A stretch of DNA of 64,000 nt from contig NZ_JACSCY010000014.1 of the NCBI RefSeq assembly GCF_014333615.1, positions 62,001-126,000 of the forward strand, read 5' to 3'. Every line of letters begins with the position of its first letter. The first letter of the stretch is position 1. The translations under genes and the position numbers were made by a program. Below the pieces are notes generated by a model that worked only from the letters and a program-made list of their open reading frames with translations, had not been told where the DNA came from and did not search any database. Of this stretch, positions 1 through 7,960 are shown piece by piece. This DNA comes from Hymenobacter citatus. GTDB taxonomy: Bacteria; Bacteroidota; Bacteroidia; Cytophagales; Hymenobacteraceae.

Positions 1-471
1 ACCCTTACGTCGCTGGCGAATCCGGATATCGCGACCGTTGGTGACAATGACTAGCTCCGCACCTACTATCTCGTCGTAGCGCTCTACCTGAGTTAGATGA
101 CTATCTAGAATAGGTAAGCTAGGCGCTTTACACTCAATAATGGCTACGGCTTCATCAAGGCCATCTCGTTTCCGGGCAAAAATGATGATGTCAGCTCTTC
201 CGACAGCGCCTACTTCGAAATAAGACATAGGCACCTCCGCTCGCAGGCTGTCTGGCGGTACTTTGACTTCATGTAGCAGAAATCGAATGAACGCTTGGCG
301 TACTGCTTCTTCTGGGGTAGCTTGAATCAGGCGTTTGCGCGCGTGGCACAGATAGCAAGACTTACCGCCTCGTCGGTACGACGGCTTAGAGGTGTATAGG
401 CGTTCTTGAAATATATGGCCATCGGATGCAACGGCCTCTCCTGGCAAAGATGATGTTACAGATAGTTTCAT
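1..471 (-). CDS. Type I restriction R-subunit N-terminal-like protein, partial (3' end outside window)
   Basis: The first 157 residues are readable from an ATG at 471; the rest lies beyond base 1. Residues about 55-150 look like the nuclease domain found at the N terminus of HsdR proteins and of shorter stand-alone relatives: TPEEAVRQAFIRFLLHE, then RADIIIF, then IIECKAP, then VTNGRDIRI. The Asp of RADI and the Glu-x-Lys of IECKAP fit the PD-(D/E)xK nuclease core. A Cys pair (CYLC) near residue 40 is unusual. Whether the missing part holds a helicase (true HsdR) or the protein stops soon cannot be seen. The 193 bases between this gene and the end of umuC hold no gene. Confidence 0.7.
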   Translation of the reverse strand, partial: MKLSVTSSLPGEAVASDGHIFQERLYTSKPSYRRGGKSCYLCHARKRLIQATPEEAVRQAFIRFLLHEVKVPPDSLRAEVPMSYFEVGAVGRADIIIFARKRDGLDEAVAIIECKAPSLPILDSHLTQVERYDEIVGAELVIVTNGRDIRIRQRRKG

Positions 472-664
472 ATACTCGATAGTAAAATAGTGTGTCTCGT
501 CCGTCCCAAAATACGGACGTTTTAGTGGCCCACCCGTCTGGGCTGCTTCGCGCCCCAAAAAGCGACCAAAGATTGTTTCATTCCCTGTTCTCACGAATCA
601 ACGGCTCGCGATCTTTGCGCTTCCTAACTTCTTGAGAAACCTAGCTATGCTTTTCGGGCGCTGC

Positions 665-1981
665 TTATCCGACCAGCAGCAGATCCGTCAGCCGCGTGGT
701 ATAGGCCGGGCTACGGTACTGGGCATTGCCCTGCCAGGGAGTGGGCTGGCCCACAGCCGTTACTGCTGCCGCGGGCCGTACTGTGCCCCGCCCGAAGCGC
801 TGATTCAAGGCATCGACGCACGCCATCAACGGTTGGCGGCGGTCCTCTGTAACGGTAGGCGAGGCAGCTGCGGGCGTGAATAAGTCCAGTTGCTGCCCGC
901 GGCCCGGCGGTTCCAATCCGTCAAGCACGACGCCCGCTTTCACGTAGCGACGGTCCGGCTCGTAAATCCGCTCCAGCAAGCGCCGCCCGTACGCAAGTAG
1001 CCGCAAGGTGTCATTGGTCGGTCCACTCGGCAAGGTCAGTGTGGCGGAACGAGTATAAGGCGGCGGAACCCGGGTATCGTAGCGGTCCTGGGTGAGAAAG
1101 ACGGTGAGCAAGTGCGCCTGCTCTCCCTGGGCGCGGAGCTTCTCGGCGGCCCGGCTCAGGTACGTGCTCACCGCGCCCCACAGATCCTCCAGGGCCGTGA
1201 GCCGCTGCCCAAAGCTGCGGGAGCACCTGATGCTCTGGCGGGCCAGCGTCCCGTCTTCGCTGGCCTGCAGGCCCTGGCAGGGCTGCCCGCGCAGCTCCTG
1301 CACGACGCGCCAGCCCACCACGCCGCCCAAATGTTTGCGGGCCCAGACTTCCGAGACCTGACTTAGCGCCCACGCTGTGCCGATGCCATGGGCCGTGAGC
1401 AGTTGGGCATACTGGCGGCCGATCCCCCATACGTCGGCCGCGGGCAGCACACGCAAGGCCCGCTCCCGGCGGCTATCGGTGTCGAGGCGTAGCACGCCCT
1501 GCAACTCAGGGTACTTCTTGGCCAGGCGGTTGGCCACCTTGGCCAGGGTCTTGGTCGGGGCCATGCCCACGCAGGTGGGGATGCCCGTGCAGGCCAGCAC
1601 GTCGCGGCGCAGGGCCTGGGCGCGGCTATCTAAGGTGCCGCACCAGGTTGTGAGCCCGTGCAGGTCCAGGAAGGCCTCGTCGATGCTGTAGACTTCCACG
1701 GCCGGCACCTGCTCGGCGAGGCGGGCCATCACGCGCCGGCTCATGTCGCCGTACAGGGCGTAGTTGGAACTGAGCGCGTGGCCCTGGTGGTAGCGCAGCA
1801 GTTCGCGCACCTGGAAGTAGGGCGCCCCCATGGCAATGCCCAGGGCCTTGGCCTCGGCGCTGCGGCTCACGACGTTGCCATCGTTATTGCTCAGGACCAC
1901 GACGGGGCGGCCGTCGAGGCGGGGCTGGAAGACCCGCTCGCAGGAAACGTAGAAATTGTTGCCGTCGACGAGGCCGTACAT
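665..1981 (-). CDS. umuC: UmuC-type Y-family DNA polymerase
   Basis: Catalytic subunit of an SOS-type translesion polymerase (pol V-like), 438 residues, close to the usual 420. It opens with MYGLVDGNNFYVSCERVF, which carries the first catalytic Asp, followed by the steric-gate region and VVVLSNNDGNVV. YSIDEAFLDL near residue 100 carries the second catalytic Asp/Glu pair. The helix-hairpin-helix and little-finger regions follow, and the C terminus is as long as in plasmid UmuC/ImpB proteins. It starts 64 bases after the end of umuD and is very probably cotranscribed with it. Plasmids often carry such pairs to tolerate DNA damage. Confidence 0.95.
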   Translation of the reverse strand: MYGLVDGNNFYVSCERVFQPRLDGRPVVVLSNNDGNVVSRSAEAKALGIAMGAPYFQVRELLRYHQGHALSSNYALYGDMSRRVMARLAEQVPAVEVYSIDEAFLDLHGLTTWCGTLDSRAQALRRDVLACTGIPTCVGMAPTKTLAKVANRLAKKYPELQGVLRLDTDSRRERALRVLPAADVWGIGRQYAQLLTAHGIGTAWALSQVSEVWARKHLGGVVGWRVVQELRGQPCQGLQASEDGTLARQSIRCSRSFGQRLTALEDLWGAVSTYLSRAAEKLRAQGEQAHLLTVFLTQDRYDTRVPPPYTRSATLTLPSGPTNDTLRLLAYGRRLLERIYEPDRRYVKAGVVLDGLEPPGRGQQLDLFTPAAASPTVTEDRRQPLMACVDALNQRFGRGTVRPAAAVTAVGQPTPWQGNAQYRSPAYTTRLTDLLLVG

Positions 1982-2045
1982 AGAGGAAGGGGCCGCCGCG
2001 GGCGACTAAAGAAATGAGAGTGAAACGGCAGGAAGCGCTTGGGGG

Positions 2046-2513
2046 CTAATCACGGCTACGCAGCAGGGCCGTGAGCTTGCCAGGCAACAGTTCGTGTACC
2101 ACATGCGTCACCACGCCCCAGATGCGCAAGCTCTCGGGCTCGGTAATTTCGTAATCAGGGTAGGCTGGGTTCTCAGCCTGCAACCACCAGCTACTCCCCC
2201 GCCGTACGAGGCGCTTGACGGTGCATTCGCCCTCGACGACGGCCACCACGATGTGGTTGTGGTCGGCCTCCAAGTGTTTATCGACGGCGAGCAGGTCGCC
2301 GGCGTGGATTTCCGCACCCTGCATGCTCTCGCCAGCGACGCGCACCAGATATGTAGCCTCGGGATGGCGGAAAAGCAGGTGATTTAGGTCGAACAGCTCT
2401 TCTAGCTCATCAGAGGCGGGTGAGGGAAAGCCTGCCGGCACGAGGCAGGCAAACAAAGGAAGCCACACGGTGGTGGTAGGGCTACTAACCTTGATTAATT
2501 CAATGGTTGTCAT
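2046..2513 (-). CDS. umuD: UmuD-like LexA/S24 family autoprotease
   Basis: Partner of UmuC; the RecA filament triggers self-cleavage to UmuD'. From the ATG at 2513 it has 155 residues. The cleavage site is visible as VPAGFP (cut between A and G), the catalytic Ser as GESMQGA, and the catalytic Lys as GECTVKRLV. It has no DNA-binding domain, as expected of UmuD rather than LexA. An upstream in-frame ATG at 2606 would add 31 residues unlike the family, and an inverted repeat at 2544-2564 would then lie inside the gene, so the later start is preferred. Confidence 0.92.
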   Translation of the reverse strand: MTTIELIKVSSPTTTVWLPLFACLVPAGFPSPASDELEELFDLNHLLFRHPEATYLVRVAGESMQGAEIHAGDLLAVDKHLEADHNHIVVAVVEGECTVKRLVRRGSSWWLQAENPAYPDYEITEPESLRIWGVVTHVVHELLPGKLTALLRSRD

Positions 2514-2543
2514 ACGGCACGAAATCAGGACAGGAACAGCAAG

Positions 2544-2564
2544 TATACTAAAAATATTAGCATA
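2544..2564. promoter_or_regulatory. Inverted repeat upstream of umuDC, candidate operator
   Basis: Two 8-base arms, TATACTAA (2544-2551) and TTAGCATA (2557-2564), are inverted repeats with one mismatch and a 5-base spacer. They lie 31-51 bases before the umuD ATG. Read toward umuD the site contains TATACTTG, one base off the Bacteroidota -7 motif TAnnTTTG. The location suits an SOS repressor site, but I know of no established LexA box for this group that it matches. Confidence 0.35.
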
Positions 2565-3052
2565 TTGTTTGCGTTCCGTTTCATGAAGTACATAAACTTT
2601 GCACATAAATAATTTTTTAAAATGTGTATGACATCGGCTAACGATATACTATGCAGATTTTTATCCTTCTTCAGCATAGGTTACTTTCTAAATAATCAAC
2701 TAAATATTATAGTAATTAACGAACAACTTCTAGCTAAATAGGACCTGAAAAGCGATTTTTCACTGCTCAATTACGAGTAGGTACAGCTACTTGCGCATCA
2801 GGTAGATTCCTATTTCTAATTTTCAGGTCGCATACTACAGAGACATTTTAGAGACGGCGGCTCTACTTCACATTCCCAGGCCTATGGCACTGGATTTCAT
2901 TTTGCCTAAATCACAAATGTTGGGCAGTTGGGAGAACGGTGTGGCTTACAAAAATTTGTTGATTTTTATGCCATAACTTGTTGTATAATAGTCAACTTTA
3001 TATAATAAAATTTCGTATATTCATTACACAAATAATTGACAAACAGATTATT
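2565..3052. other. Gene-free AT-rich region between divergent umuDC and ardC
   Basis: About 490 bases without a convincing reading frame, AT-rich at both ends. It must hold the promoter of the ardC-like gene. TAACTTG at 2974-2980 resembles a -7 box, but the nearest upstream TTTG is only 15 bases away, shorter than usual. Confidence 0.5.
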
Positions 3053-3991
3053 ATGTTTCAAGTTATGAAAAAGCACCTACCTCCCTCCTCCCCTACACGG
3101 CCTGACGTGTATCAATTGGTCACCGACCGCTTGCTGGCCGCTTTGGAAGCGGGCGTTATTCCGTGGCGCAAGCCGTGGAACCATCAGTATGGGTTGCCGC
3201 GCAATTACGTCAGCAACCGGGCCTACAGTGGAATTAATGCTTTTCTGCTGCACATAGCGAACGACGGCCTCCCCTTTTTTGTGACGTTCCGCCAAGCCCG
3301 CGCGTTAGGGGGATATATTCGCAAAGGTGCGAAGGGGCTGCCAGTCATCTACTACCATACGCTGGTCAAAGAAGACCCTGAAACGGGCGAGCAGCAACGC
3401 CTCCCGTTTATCAAGCATTACATAGTATTCAATATTACGGATGTAGAAGGCGTAAACCTTGCACTTCCGCCAGCATCTGCTACTATGCAGCATGCCCCCT
3501 TAACGGCCGGTGAAGCCATTGTGAGCGGCTGGGCGAACCGGCCTTTACTGTGCTTGGGTGCCCGCAATGCCAGCTACAGCCCGTTACTGGATTGCGTACG
3601 CTTGCCCCTGTTGAAGCATTTTCATAGCGCGGAGGAATACTACGCAACCCTATTTCACGAATTGACGCACGCCACCGGGCATCCCAAGCGCCTGCACCGA
3701 CCCGATTTGGAGGAAGCGCTTCGCCCTAATGGCCAAGCAGGCTATGCACGGGAGGAACTAACCGCTGAAATGGGGGCGGCTTTTCTCTGCGCGCATGCCG
3801 GCTTCGATCCGGCCCGCACCACAGACAACGCCGCAGCCTACGTGCAGTTCTGGCTCGACCAGCTTCACGGAGACAAAAAATTAGTGGTGCAAGCAGCCAG
3901 CCGTGCGCAACGTGCCACTGAGTTGATTTTGGGTATCCTCCCAAGTGAGTCGGCTCTTGAAGCCCCTTGTGCGCCCGCTGCAGCTGCTTAG
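3053..3991 (+). CDS. ArdC-like antirestriction protein with zinc metallopeptidase domain
   Basis: About 312 residues. The N-terminal half is the ArdC/TraC-primase-type single-strand DNA binding domain: DVYQLVTDRLLAALEAGVIP, then WRKPWN, then the typical GINAFLL and PVIYYH segments. The C-terminal half is a zincin-like metallopeptidase with FHELTHATGH, where the two His and the Glu form the HExxH zinc site. ArdC proteins enter recipients during conjugation and protect the incoming DNA from restriction. The start is either the ATG at 3053 or one four codons later at 3065; a frame extending back to 2978 has an implausible AT-rich N terminus. Its place among plasmid backbone genes fits a leading-region role. 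Confidence 0.9.
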   Translation: MFQVMKKHLPPSSPTRPDVYQLVTDRLLAALEAGVIPWRKPWNHQYGLPRNYVSNRAYSGINAFLLHIANDGLPFFVTFRQARALGGYIRKGAKGLPVIYYHTLVKEDPETGEQQRLPFIKHYIVFNITDVEGVNLALPPASATMQHAPLTAGEAIVSGWANRPLLCLGARNASYSPLLDCVRLPLLKHFHSAEEYYATLFHELTHATGHPKRLHRPDLEEALRPNGQAGYAREELTAEMGAAFLCAHAGFDPARTTDNAAAYVQFWLDQLHGDKKLVVQAASRAQRATELILGILPSESALEAPCAPAAAA

Positions 3992-4001
3992 TAGCTGCAG
4001 C
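3977..4001 (+). terminator. Hairpin overlapping the ardC stop codon
   Basis: Perfect 9-base arms GCTGCAGCT (3977-3985) and AGCTGCAGC (3993-4001) surround the TAG stop. There is no T-tract right after it, so termination is only a suggestion. Confidence 0.35.
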
Positions 4002-4340
4002 AACTAGGGGATCTTAGTGAGCAGCGTATTCCTATTCTGATATTAGGAGGAGTTAAGAATCTTTTTTTCTGTAAATAACTGATTTCTGCTGCGTAGCTCT
4101 TATCTTTCATAAGCTACCTGGTTTTGTGAAGAGGAAGCTTATTTCTCTCGGTGCTTAGGCGTATTACTGCCCTGCTTTCATCTCTCTGCCTCCCCTGCCG
4201 GAGCCCCGTTTAACGCTACTACATAACGCGTTTCCGATCTTCTCTTCTGAAAGAAACCAGTTGGTTCGACCTGCCCTGCTTTGACCTATTCTATTGCAAC
4301 CACGAAAAAATGAGTATTCACTTCATTGCTTCTTGGTCTA
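4002..4340 (+). other. Gene-free stretch
   Basis: About 340 bases between the ardC-like gene and the next gene. I see no reading frame, repeat or clear promoter in it. Confidence 0.5.
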
Positions 4341-4943
4341 ATGTTATCTACTCCTCCATTTTCGGTTCCCTCCGCCGTTGTGGGCCAACCCTATGCGTGC
4401 GCGAACGATAACCCAGGGACAGAACGCGCCCAGGCGGTATTCACCAAAGGCTTCATTAATTTCCTCTATTACTTTCCAGCGCCGACTCCTGACGACAAAG
4501 CCCTCTTTTCCTGCGCGCCACTATACTACGGAGCCGCTATCCTCGGCACCGGTTTGCCCTTTGTCGCCTGTGAATTCGCCGGCACCGGCTGGGCCTTTGA
4601 AAGTGGCTTGAATCTGCTGGATATGACCGAAGCAGAAGCCGCCCGGTGGCTGAGAACCAAATCGGGTACCGTGCTGGAGCTGATTTTACTGGAAGCCACC
4701 AGCAACACGGTAGTAGCGGTACGGTCTATTTGTCCTCATCCGACTTTTGTGAGTCGCCTTCGCCGCAGCTTAGCACAACAACGCCCCAGTTTTTCGACGA
4801 GCCCAGCCGTTCTGGCCGCGCAGGCCGCCGCGCTGCTTCACCGTCGCTCCTGCCCCGGCCGCTTACTAGATGAAGCTACTGCATACCGCTCTGCCGTTAC
4901 ACAAGGAGAGTCAGCCTGTATTGAGCATTTATTAATTCATTAA
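4341..4943 (+). CDS. Hypothetical protein, 200 residues
   Basis: I do not recognise this protein. The ATG at 4341 (or another 15 bases upstream) opens a frame of about 200 residues with a Cys-containing middle (FSCAPLYYGAAILGTGLPFV), a short charged segment DMTEAEAARWLRTKSGTV and an Ala/Arg-rich tail ending LLIH. No signal peptide or clear membrane helix is seen. The stop codon lies inside a perfect inverted repeat (4933-4962) of the same sequence type found upstream of parA, so the 3' end may double as a partition or regulatory site. The same strand and spacing suggest it may precede the next small gene in a unit. Confidence 0.55.
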   Translation: MLSTPPFSVPSAVVGQPYACANDNPGTERAQAVFTKGFINFLYYFPAPTPDDKALFSCAPLYYGAAILGTGLPFVACEFAGTGWAFESGLNLLDMTEAEAARWLRTKSGTVLELILLEATSNTVVAVRSICPHPTFVSRLRRSLAQQRPSFSTSPAVLAAQAAALLHRRSCPGRLLDEATAYRSAVTQGESACIEHLLIH

Positions 4944-4962
4944 TTCTATAATTAATGAATTA
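4933..4962. repeat. Perfect 13-base inverted repeat of the par palindrome type
   Basis: Arms TAATTCATTAATT (4933-4945) and AATTAATGAATTA (4950-4962) are exact reverse complements with a 4-base spacer. They cover the stop codon of the preceding gene. The core TTAATGAATT recurs several times at 6.85-7.11 kb upstream of parA, which suggests a shared binding protein rather than a simple terminator; there is no GC stem. Confidence 0.6.
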
Positions 4963-5095
4963 TGTAATTCACTTCGTGCGCTAGTTGGCGAAGTACTATT
5001 CTTGCATTTTTCCCTTCCGAAACGGTTGAGGCTATCTACTTACAACGGTTGTTGCGTAATAGGTGCGCTACCTCATCCTACTTGTTTGCTGCTTG

Positions 5096-5464
5096 ATGCC
5101 TCCCTCCCGACGCACCTCCCCACAACCAAAAGTCACCGTAAATCAAGCTGAACCCGTGCCGCCGGAACAAGCGCTTGCTACGCCTCTCTACTATACCCCC
5201 ACTGCAACGCAGATTCACACGCTCAGCGAACTACTGGATGCTACGAAGCTGACCGTGCGTGAACTCACTGCGGCCTGGAAGCTGGATTACCGTTCCATTC
5301 AAAAGCGGCGAAAGCATCCGGAGTTAGTAACGGTAGTGCAGGTATACCGCCTAGCCCTTATTGTCAACTTGGCACCCGACGTTCTTTTTGAACTCATTCG
5401 AAGGGAACTGGTTGCGAAGGGTGAGCTACCTGAGACCAAGCTAGCAGACTCTGACCACGCTTAA
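5096..5464 (+). CDS. Small putative DNA-binding protein
   Basis: 122 residues from the ATG at 5096; an upstream GTG would add only a hydrophobic run. The first 45 residues are Pro-rich and probably disordered. Residues about 45-110 look like a Cro/XRE-type helical fold: TLSELLDATKLTVRELTAAW, then a basic DYRSIQKRRKHPE segment, then VVQVYRLALIVNLAPDVLF. It lies between two sets of AT-rich palindromes and beside parAB, so a role in plasmid control is possible. No specific function can be assigned. Confidence 0.6.
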   Translation: MPPSRRTSPQPKVTVNQAEPVPPEQALATPLYYTPTATQIHTLSELLDATKLTVRELTAAWKLDYRSIQKRRKHPELVTVVQVYRLALIVNLAPDVLFELIRRELVAKGELPETKLADSDHA

Positions 5465-5597
5465 CCCTATCCAGTTAGCTTATATGGACTATATAAGCCT
5501 GCATAAGTTAAGAAAGACTGCCTACCCCCTCCCCTACCCCATCGTAGCCGGTGCAAAGGACAAGCAGGCAGCTTTTCCTACTCAATCGCGCTAGCCG

Positions 5598-6068
5598 CTA
5601 TTCCGCAGCAGGCAGTACCCCTTGTTTACGCAGGTGCTTGATATAAAACCGAAGTGCTTCTTCCGTAAAACTCCGGTGGGACTTCTTTTCCCCTTGCCGC
5701 CGGAGCGTAACGAGGTGCTCGGCTACTTCCAGGTTGAGGCTGGCGCCAATGTACACCGCAACCCGCTCGGTTTCCCCTTCCGCCGTATGCACCGGTGGCC
5801 GGCCGCGCCGTGCCGGAGCAGTAGCTGGCTTTTCGGCGGCGGGCTTGCGCTTGCTAACGGGGGCTGATGCGACTGGTGGTGAAGGTGGCGTTAGATCATC
5901 CTCGTTTTCTACGGTCGGTGCAGTTTCCTCGGCGGGCGGATTCGGCATTTGACTGCGAGCGGAGGCGGCAATATCCGGATCCGTGGATTCCAGGGTTGCT
6001 AAGGCTTCGGCAGGGGTGAGGCGGGGCCGCCGGGGGCTTTGGGCTGCTTTGGATGGAGGTAATTTCAT
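5598..6068 (-). CDS. Small partition-type DNA-binding protein (ribbon-helix-helix)
   Basis: 156 residues, starting 14 bases after the parA stop on the same strand, so very probably the second gene of a par operon. Residues 1-100 are rich in Pro, Ala and Lys with an AT-hook-like RRGRPP. Residues about 105-150 have the pattern of a ribbon-helix-helix domain: a strand ERVAVYIGASL, then a helix LEVAEHLVTLRRQG, then SFTEEALRFYIKHLRK. Small RHH proteins are the usual centromere binders of type Ib ParA systems and also repress the operon. No ParB nuclease-like domain is present. Confidence 0.7.
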   Translation of the reverse strand: MKLPPSKAAQSPRRPRLTPAEALATLESTDPDIAASARSQMPNPPAEETAPTVENEDDLTPPSPPVASAPVSKRKPAAEKPATAPARRGRPPVHTAEGETERVAVYIGASLNLEVAEHLVTLRRQGEKKSHRSFTEEALRFYIKHLRKQGVLPAAE

Positions 6069-6082
6069 GGCAGGTAGGAAAG

Positions 6083-6808
6083 TTAGGCGGCGGATTCGGC
6101 CGTAAGCCCCGTGCGCGCAATTAATTCATCACATAAAGCCCGCAATTCGTTTGCGGCTGTTTTCTCGCCCCCGCGCCAACGCAAGAACGAGGGCTCTAGG
6201 TGGCTGTACAAGGTGGAAGCACGCTTAAAAATGGCCCGCTCACTCAAGAAGGCATTCAGGCGCGGAATCTGATATTCCTCAATCATTTTATCCAGCTCCT
6301 CCTCCTCCTTCGCGCGGGTCCGTTTGTTGGCTACCCCATAGAACTCAAAGGGTAGGTTTCGCTCCGCGTAGCGCTGCTTGATGCCCGCCAGCACATGCAG
6401 AAAAGAAATGGTGCTCTGCCGCTCCCCTAAGTCAGAAAGCAACGGTACCAGGATAATGTCACAGCCCGACAGTACCTCGATCATGGTAGTATTATCGGCC
6501 CGGCCAGCCATATCCACGAAAGCGACATCATACTGTCCCTCTACGCTGTCCAGGTAGTCGAACACCTTAGCCATGGGCTGATAAACGATGGGATACGGGA
6601 AATCCGCTTCCGGATTGGCCGTTTGTAACTCGTCCAGCCACGGTTGATCCTGCTCAGTGCGACGGTCGCTGATAGTCTTCTGTGAGTCGGCCTCTACTAC
6701 CAGTACGCGCAGGTCATAGGTAACGGCCAGGGCAGAGGCAAGCAGCATGGTAAGGGCCGACTTTCCGGCACCTCCTTTCTGGGTGGCTACGCTGATAATT
6801 TTTCCCAT
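6083..6808 (-). CDS. parA: ParA family partition ATPase
   Basis: 241 residues from the ATG at 6808. MGKIISVATQKGGAGKSALT holds the deviant Walker A motif KGGxxKS, with its signature lysine, at residues about 10-17. VLVVEADSQ gives the switch region and VAFVDMAG the Walker B. There is no N-terminal helix-turn-helix, so it is the short type Ib/III-like class, which pairs with small RHH proteins such as the one encoded next. The DNA upstream (6855-7107) is full of palindromes that are good candidates for centromere and operator. It segregates the plasmid at cell division. Confidence 0.93.
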   Translation of the reverse strand: MGKIISVATQKGGAGKSALTMLLASALAVTYDLRVLVVEADSQKTISDRRTEQDQPWLDELQTANPEADFPYPIVYQPMAKVFDYLDSVEGQYDVAFVDMAGRADNTTMIEVLSGCDIILVPLLSDLGERQSTISFLHVLAGIKQRYAERNLPFEFYGVANKRTRAKEEEELDKMIEEYQIPRLNAFLSERAIFKRASTLYSHLEPSFLRWRGGEKTAANELRALCDELIARTGLTAESAA

Positions 6809-6854
6809 AGGTTCGAGAAGCAAGTAAGAAGAATGTGCGCAGCAAATATAATTA

Positions 6855-7107
6855 TTGAATTCAAAAAATCATGAGTGTTTTATTCTTATAATTCATATGC
6901 ATATTAATTAATGAATTTATGAATTACTTAAAACATGGACTAACAACATCAATATATAATGAATTTATGATTTATTAACTTTTTGAATTCATTATATACA
7001 TATACAATTATTTCTTTAATTAAAGAATTTTGTATTTATAGAATTCTTTAATTAGGGAGAAAGGAAGCATACTCTACATTCATTGTATTTAATGAATTCA
7101 TTAAATA
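6855..7107. repeat. Cluster of GAATTC-centred palindromes upstream of parA, candidate centromere/operator
   Basis: Very AT-rich DNA with repeated versions of TTAATGAATTCATTAA. Examples: TTGAATTC at 6855-6862, ATTAATGAATT at 6907-6917, TTGAATTCATTA around 6983-6993, an exact 13-base inverted repeat (TAATTAAAGAATT at 7017-7029 with AATTCTTTAATTA at 7042-7054), and a perfect 22-base palindrome at 7086-7107 whose half is TATTTAATGAA. Position directly upstream of parA and repetition suggest binding sites of the RHH partition protein. The array shows no strict period. Confidence 0.6.
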
Positions 7108-7139
7108 TTTAACTCATTAAATTACAATCAACATAACAA

Positions 7140-7467
7140 CAGGCGATTACCGCTGCTACATGCGAGCTTATAGACCTCATTATGAACCTGGAGAGGTGGG
7201 TTAGCACGTGCCATCTTAAGAACAACAGTAGCAATCCTGTACTGAATAGATGGTTGGCTCAGTACTCATCCGTATTGAGAAGCGCTGCTATACAGAGTGG
7301 TTTCTGTAACTTGATTTAGCAAGAAGACCATCGCGCATCTCAAGCTAACTATCTGACTATATGCATTTTACATTAAATAAAAAGGTCAGGTCGGATAATT
7401 TTCAGCGTAACATATTGAATATCAGCATTTTTTTGGATAAATTCTTCTACTAAAACCAACTCAGAAG
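7140..7467. other. Gene-free region upstream of mobilisation genes, candidate oriT
   Basis: About 330 bases between the par palindromes and the mob genes, where Bacteroidota oriT sites usually lie. It contains an inverted repeat GTACTGA (7239-7245) / TCAGTAC (7259-7265) with a 13-base loop, and next to it CTCA...TGAG around 7265-7279. No nic-site consensus is known to me for this relaxase family, so the assignment rests on position and hairpin only. Confidence 0.35.
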
Positions 7468-7941
7468 ATGGCAGGGGAAGATCAGCGGATGAACGTCAAA
7501 CTACCAGCAAGTACCCACGCGGTAGCAGCGAAAGAAGCCTTACGGTGGAAGCTTTCCATCCAAGATTACACCGATGCCGCGGTGCGGTATTTCGCCACGC
7601 GCAAGCTGAATCCCCAAGCCACTATCGCGCGCGAAGGAGAGCTTATCATGGGCCAAGTACACCAGGTAGGCGAGCGGGTGTTCCGCTACCTGAAAGAACA
7701 AGAGCGCGGTATACACGCGGAAGTATTATCAGAGCTGGTGAGGACACGCGTAACGCAGGAGCGTACGCTCCAAATGCTGACGGCAGTGGTTGGCCGGCTG
7801 AATAACTGGTCTCCTACAGACATTCACGAGCTGCTGCTAACAGCCCAAAAGGAGATAGAGACCATGGTCGATTTGGTGTTGACTGACCTGCAAAAAGTAG
7901 CACCGGAAGCGAGAAAACAGTCTACCAATACACCTAAATAA
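7468..7941 (+). CDS. Mobilisation accessory protein (BtgA-like)
   Basis: 157 residues from the ATG at 7468. The N terminus MNVKLPASTHAVAAKEALRW and the following helix look like a ribbon-helix-helix or similar relaxosome DNA-binding fold; the rest (about 55-150) is predicted all helical with heptad-like spacing and probably dimerises. It is followed 19 bases later by a relaxase of the BtgB type, the order known from Bacteroides btgAB mobilisation genes. It likely binds oriT and recruits the relaxase. The family name is inferred mainly from the pairing. Confidence 0.7.
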   Translation: MAGEDQRMNVKLPASTHAVAAKEALRWKLSIQDYTDAAVRYFATRKLNPQATIAREGELIMGQVHQVGERVFRYLKEQERGIHAEVLSELVRTRVTQERTLQMLTAVVGRLNNWSPTDIHELLLTAQKEIETMVDLVLTDLQKVAPEARKQSTNTPK

Positions 7942-7960
7942 GACCTCAAATACTAGTGAT

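Noticed and set aside
2955..2980. TTTG ... TAACTTG as an ardC promoter
   Set aside because: The spacing of 15 bases is shorter than the usual Bacteroidota range and the -7 box is imperfect.
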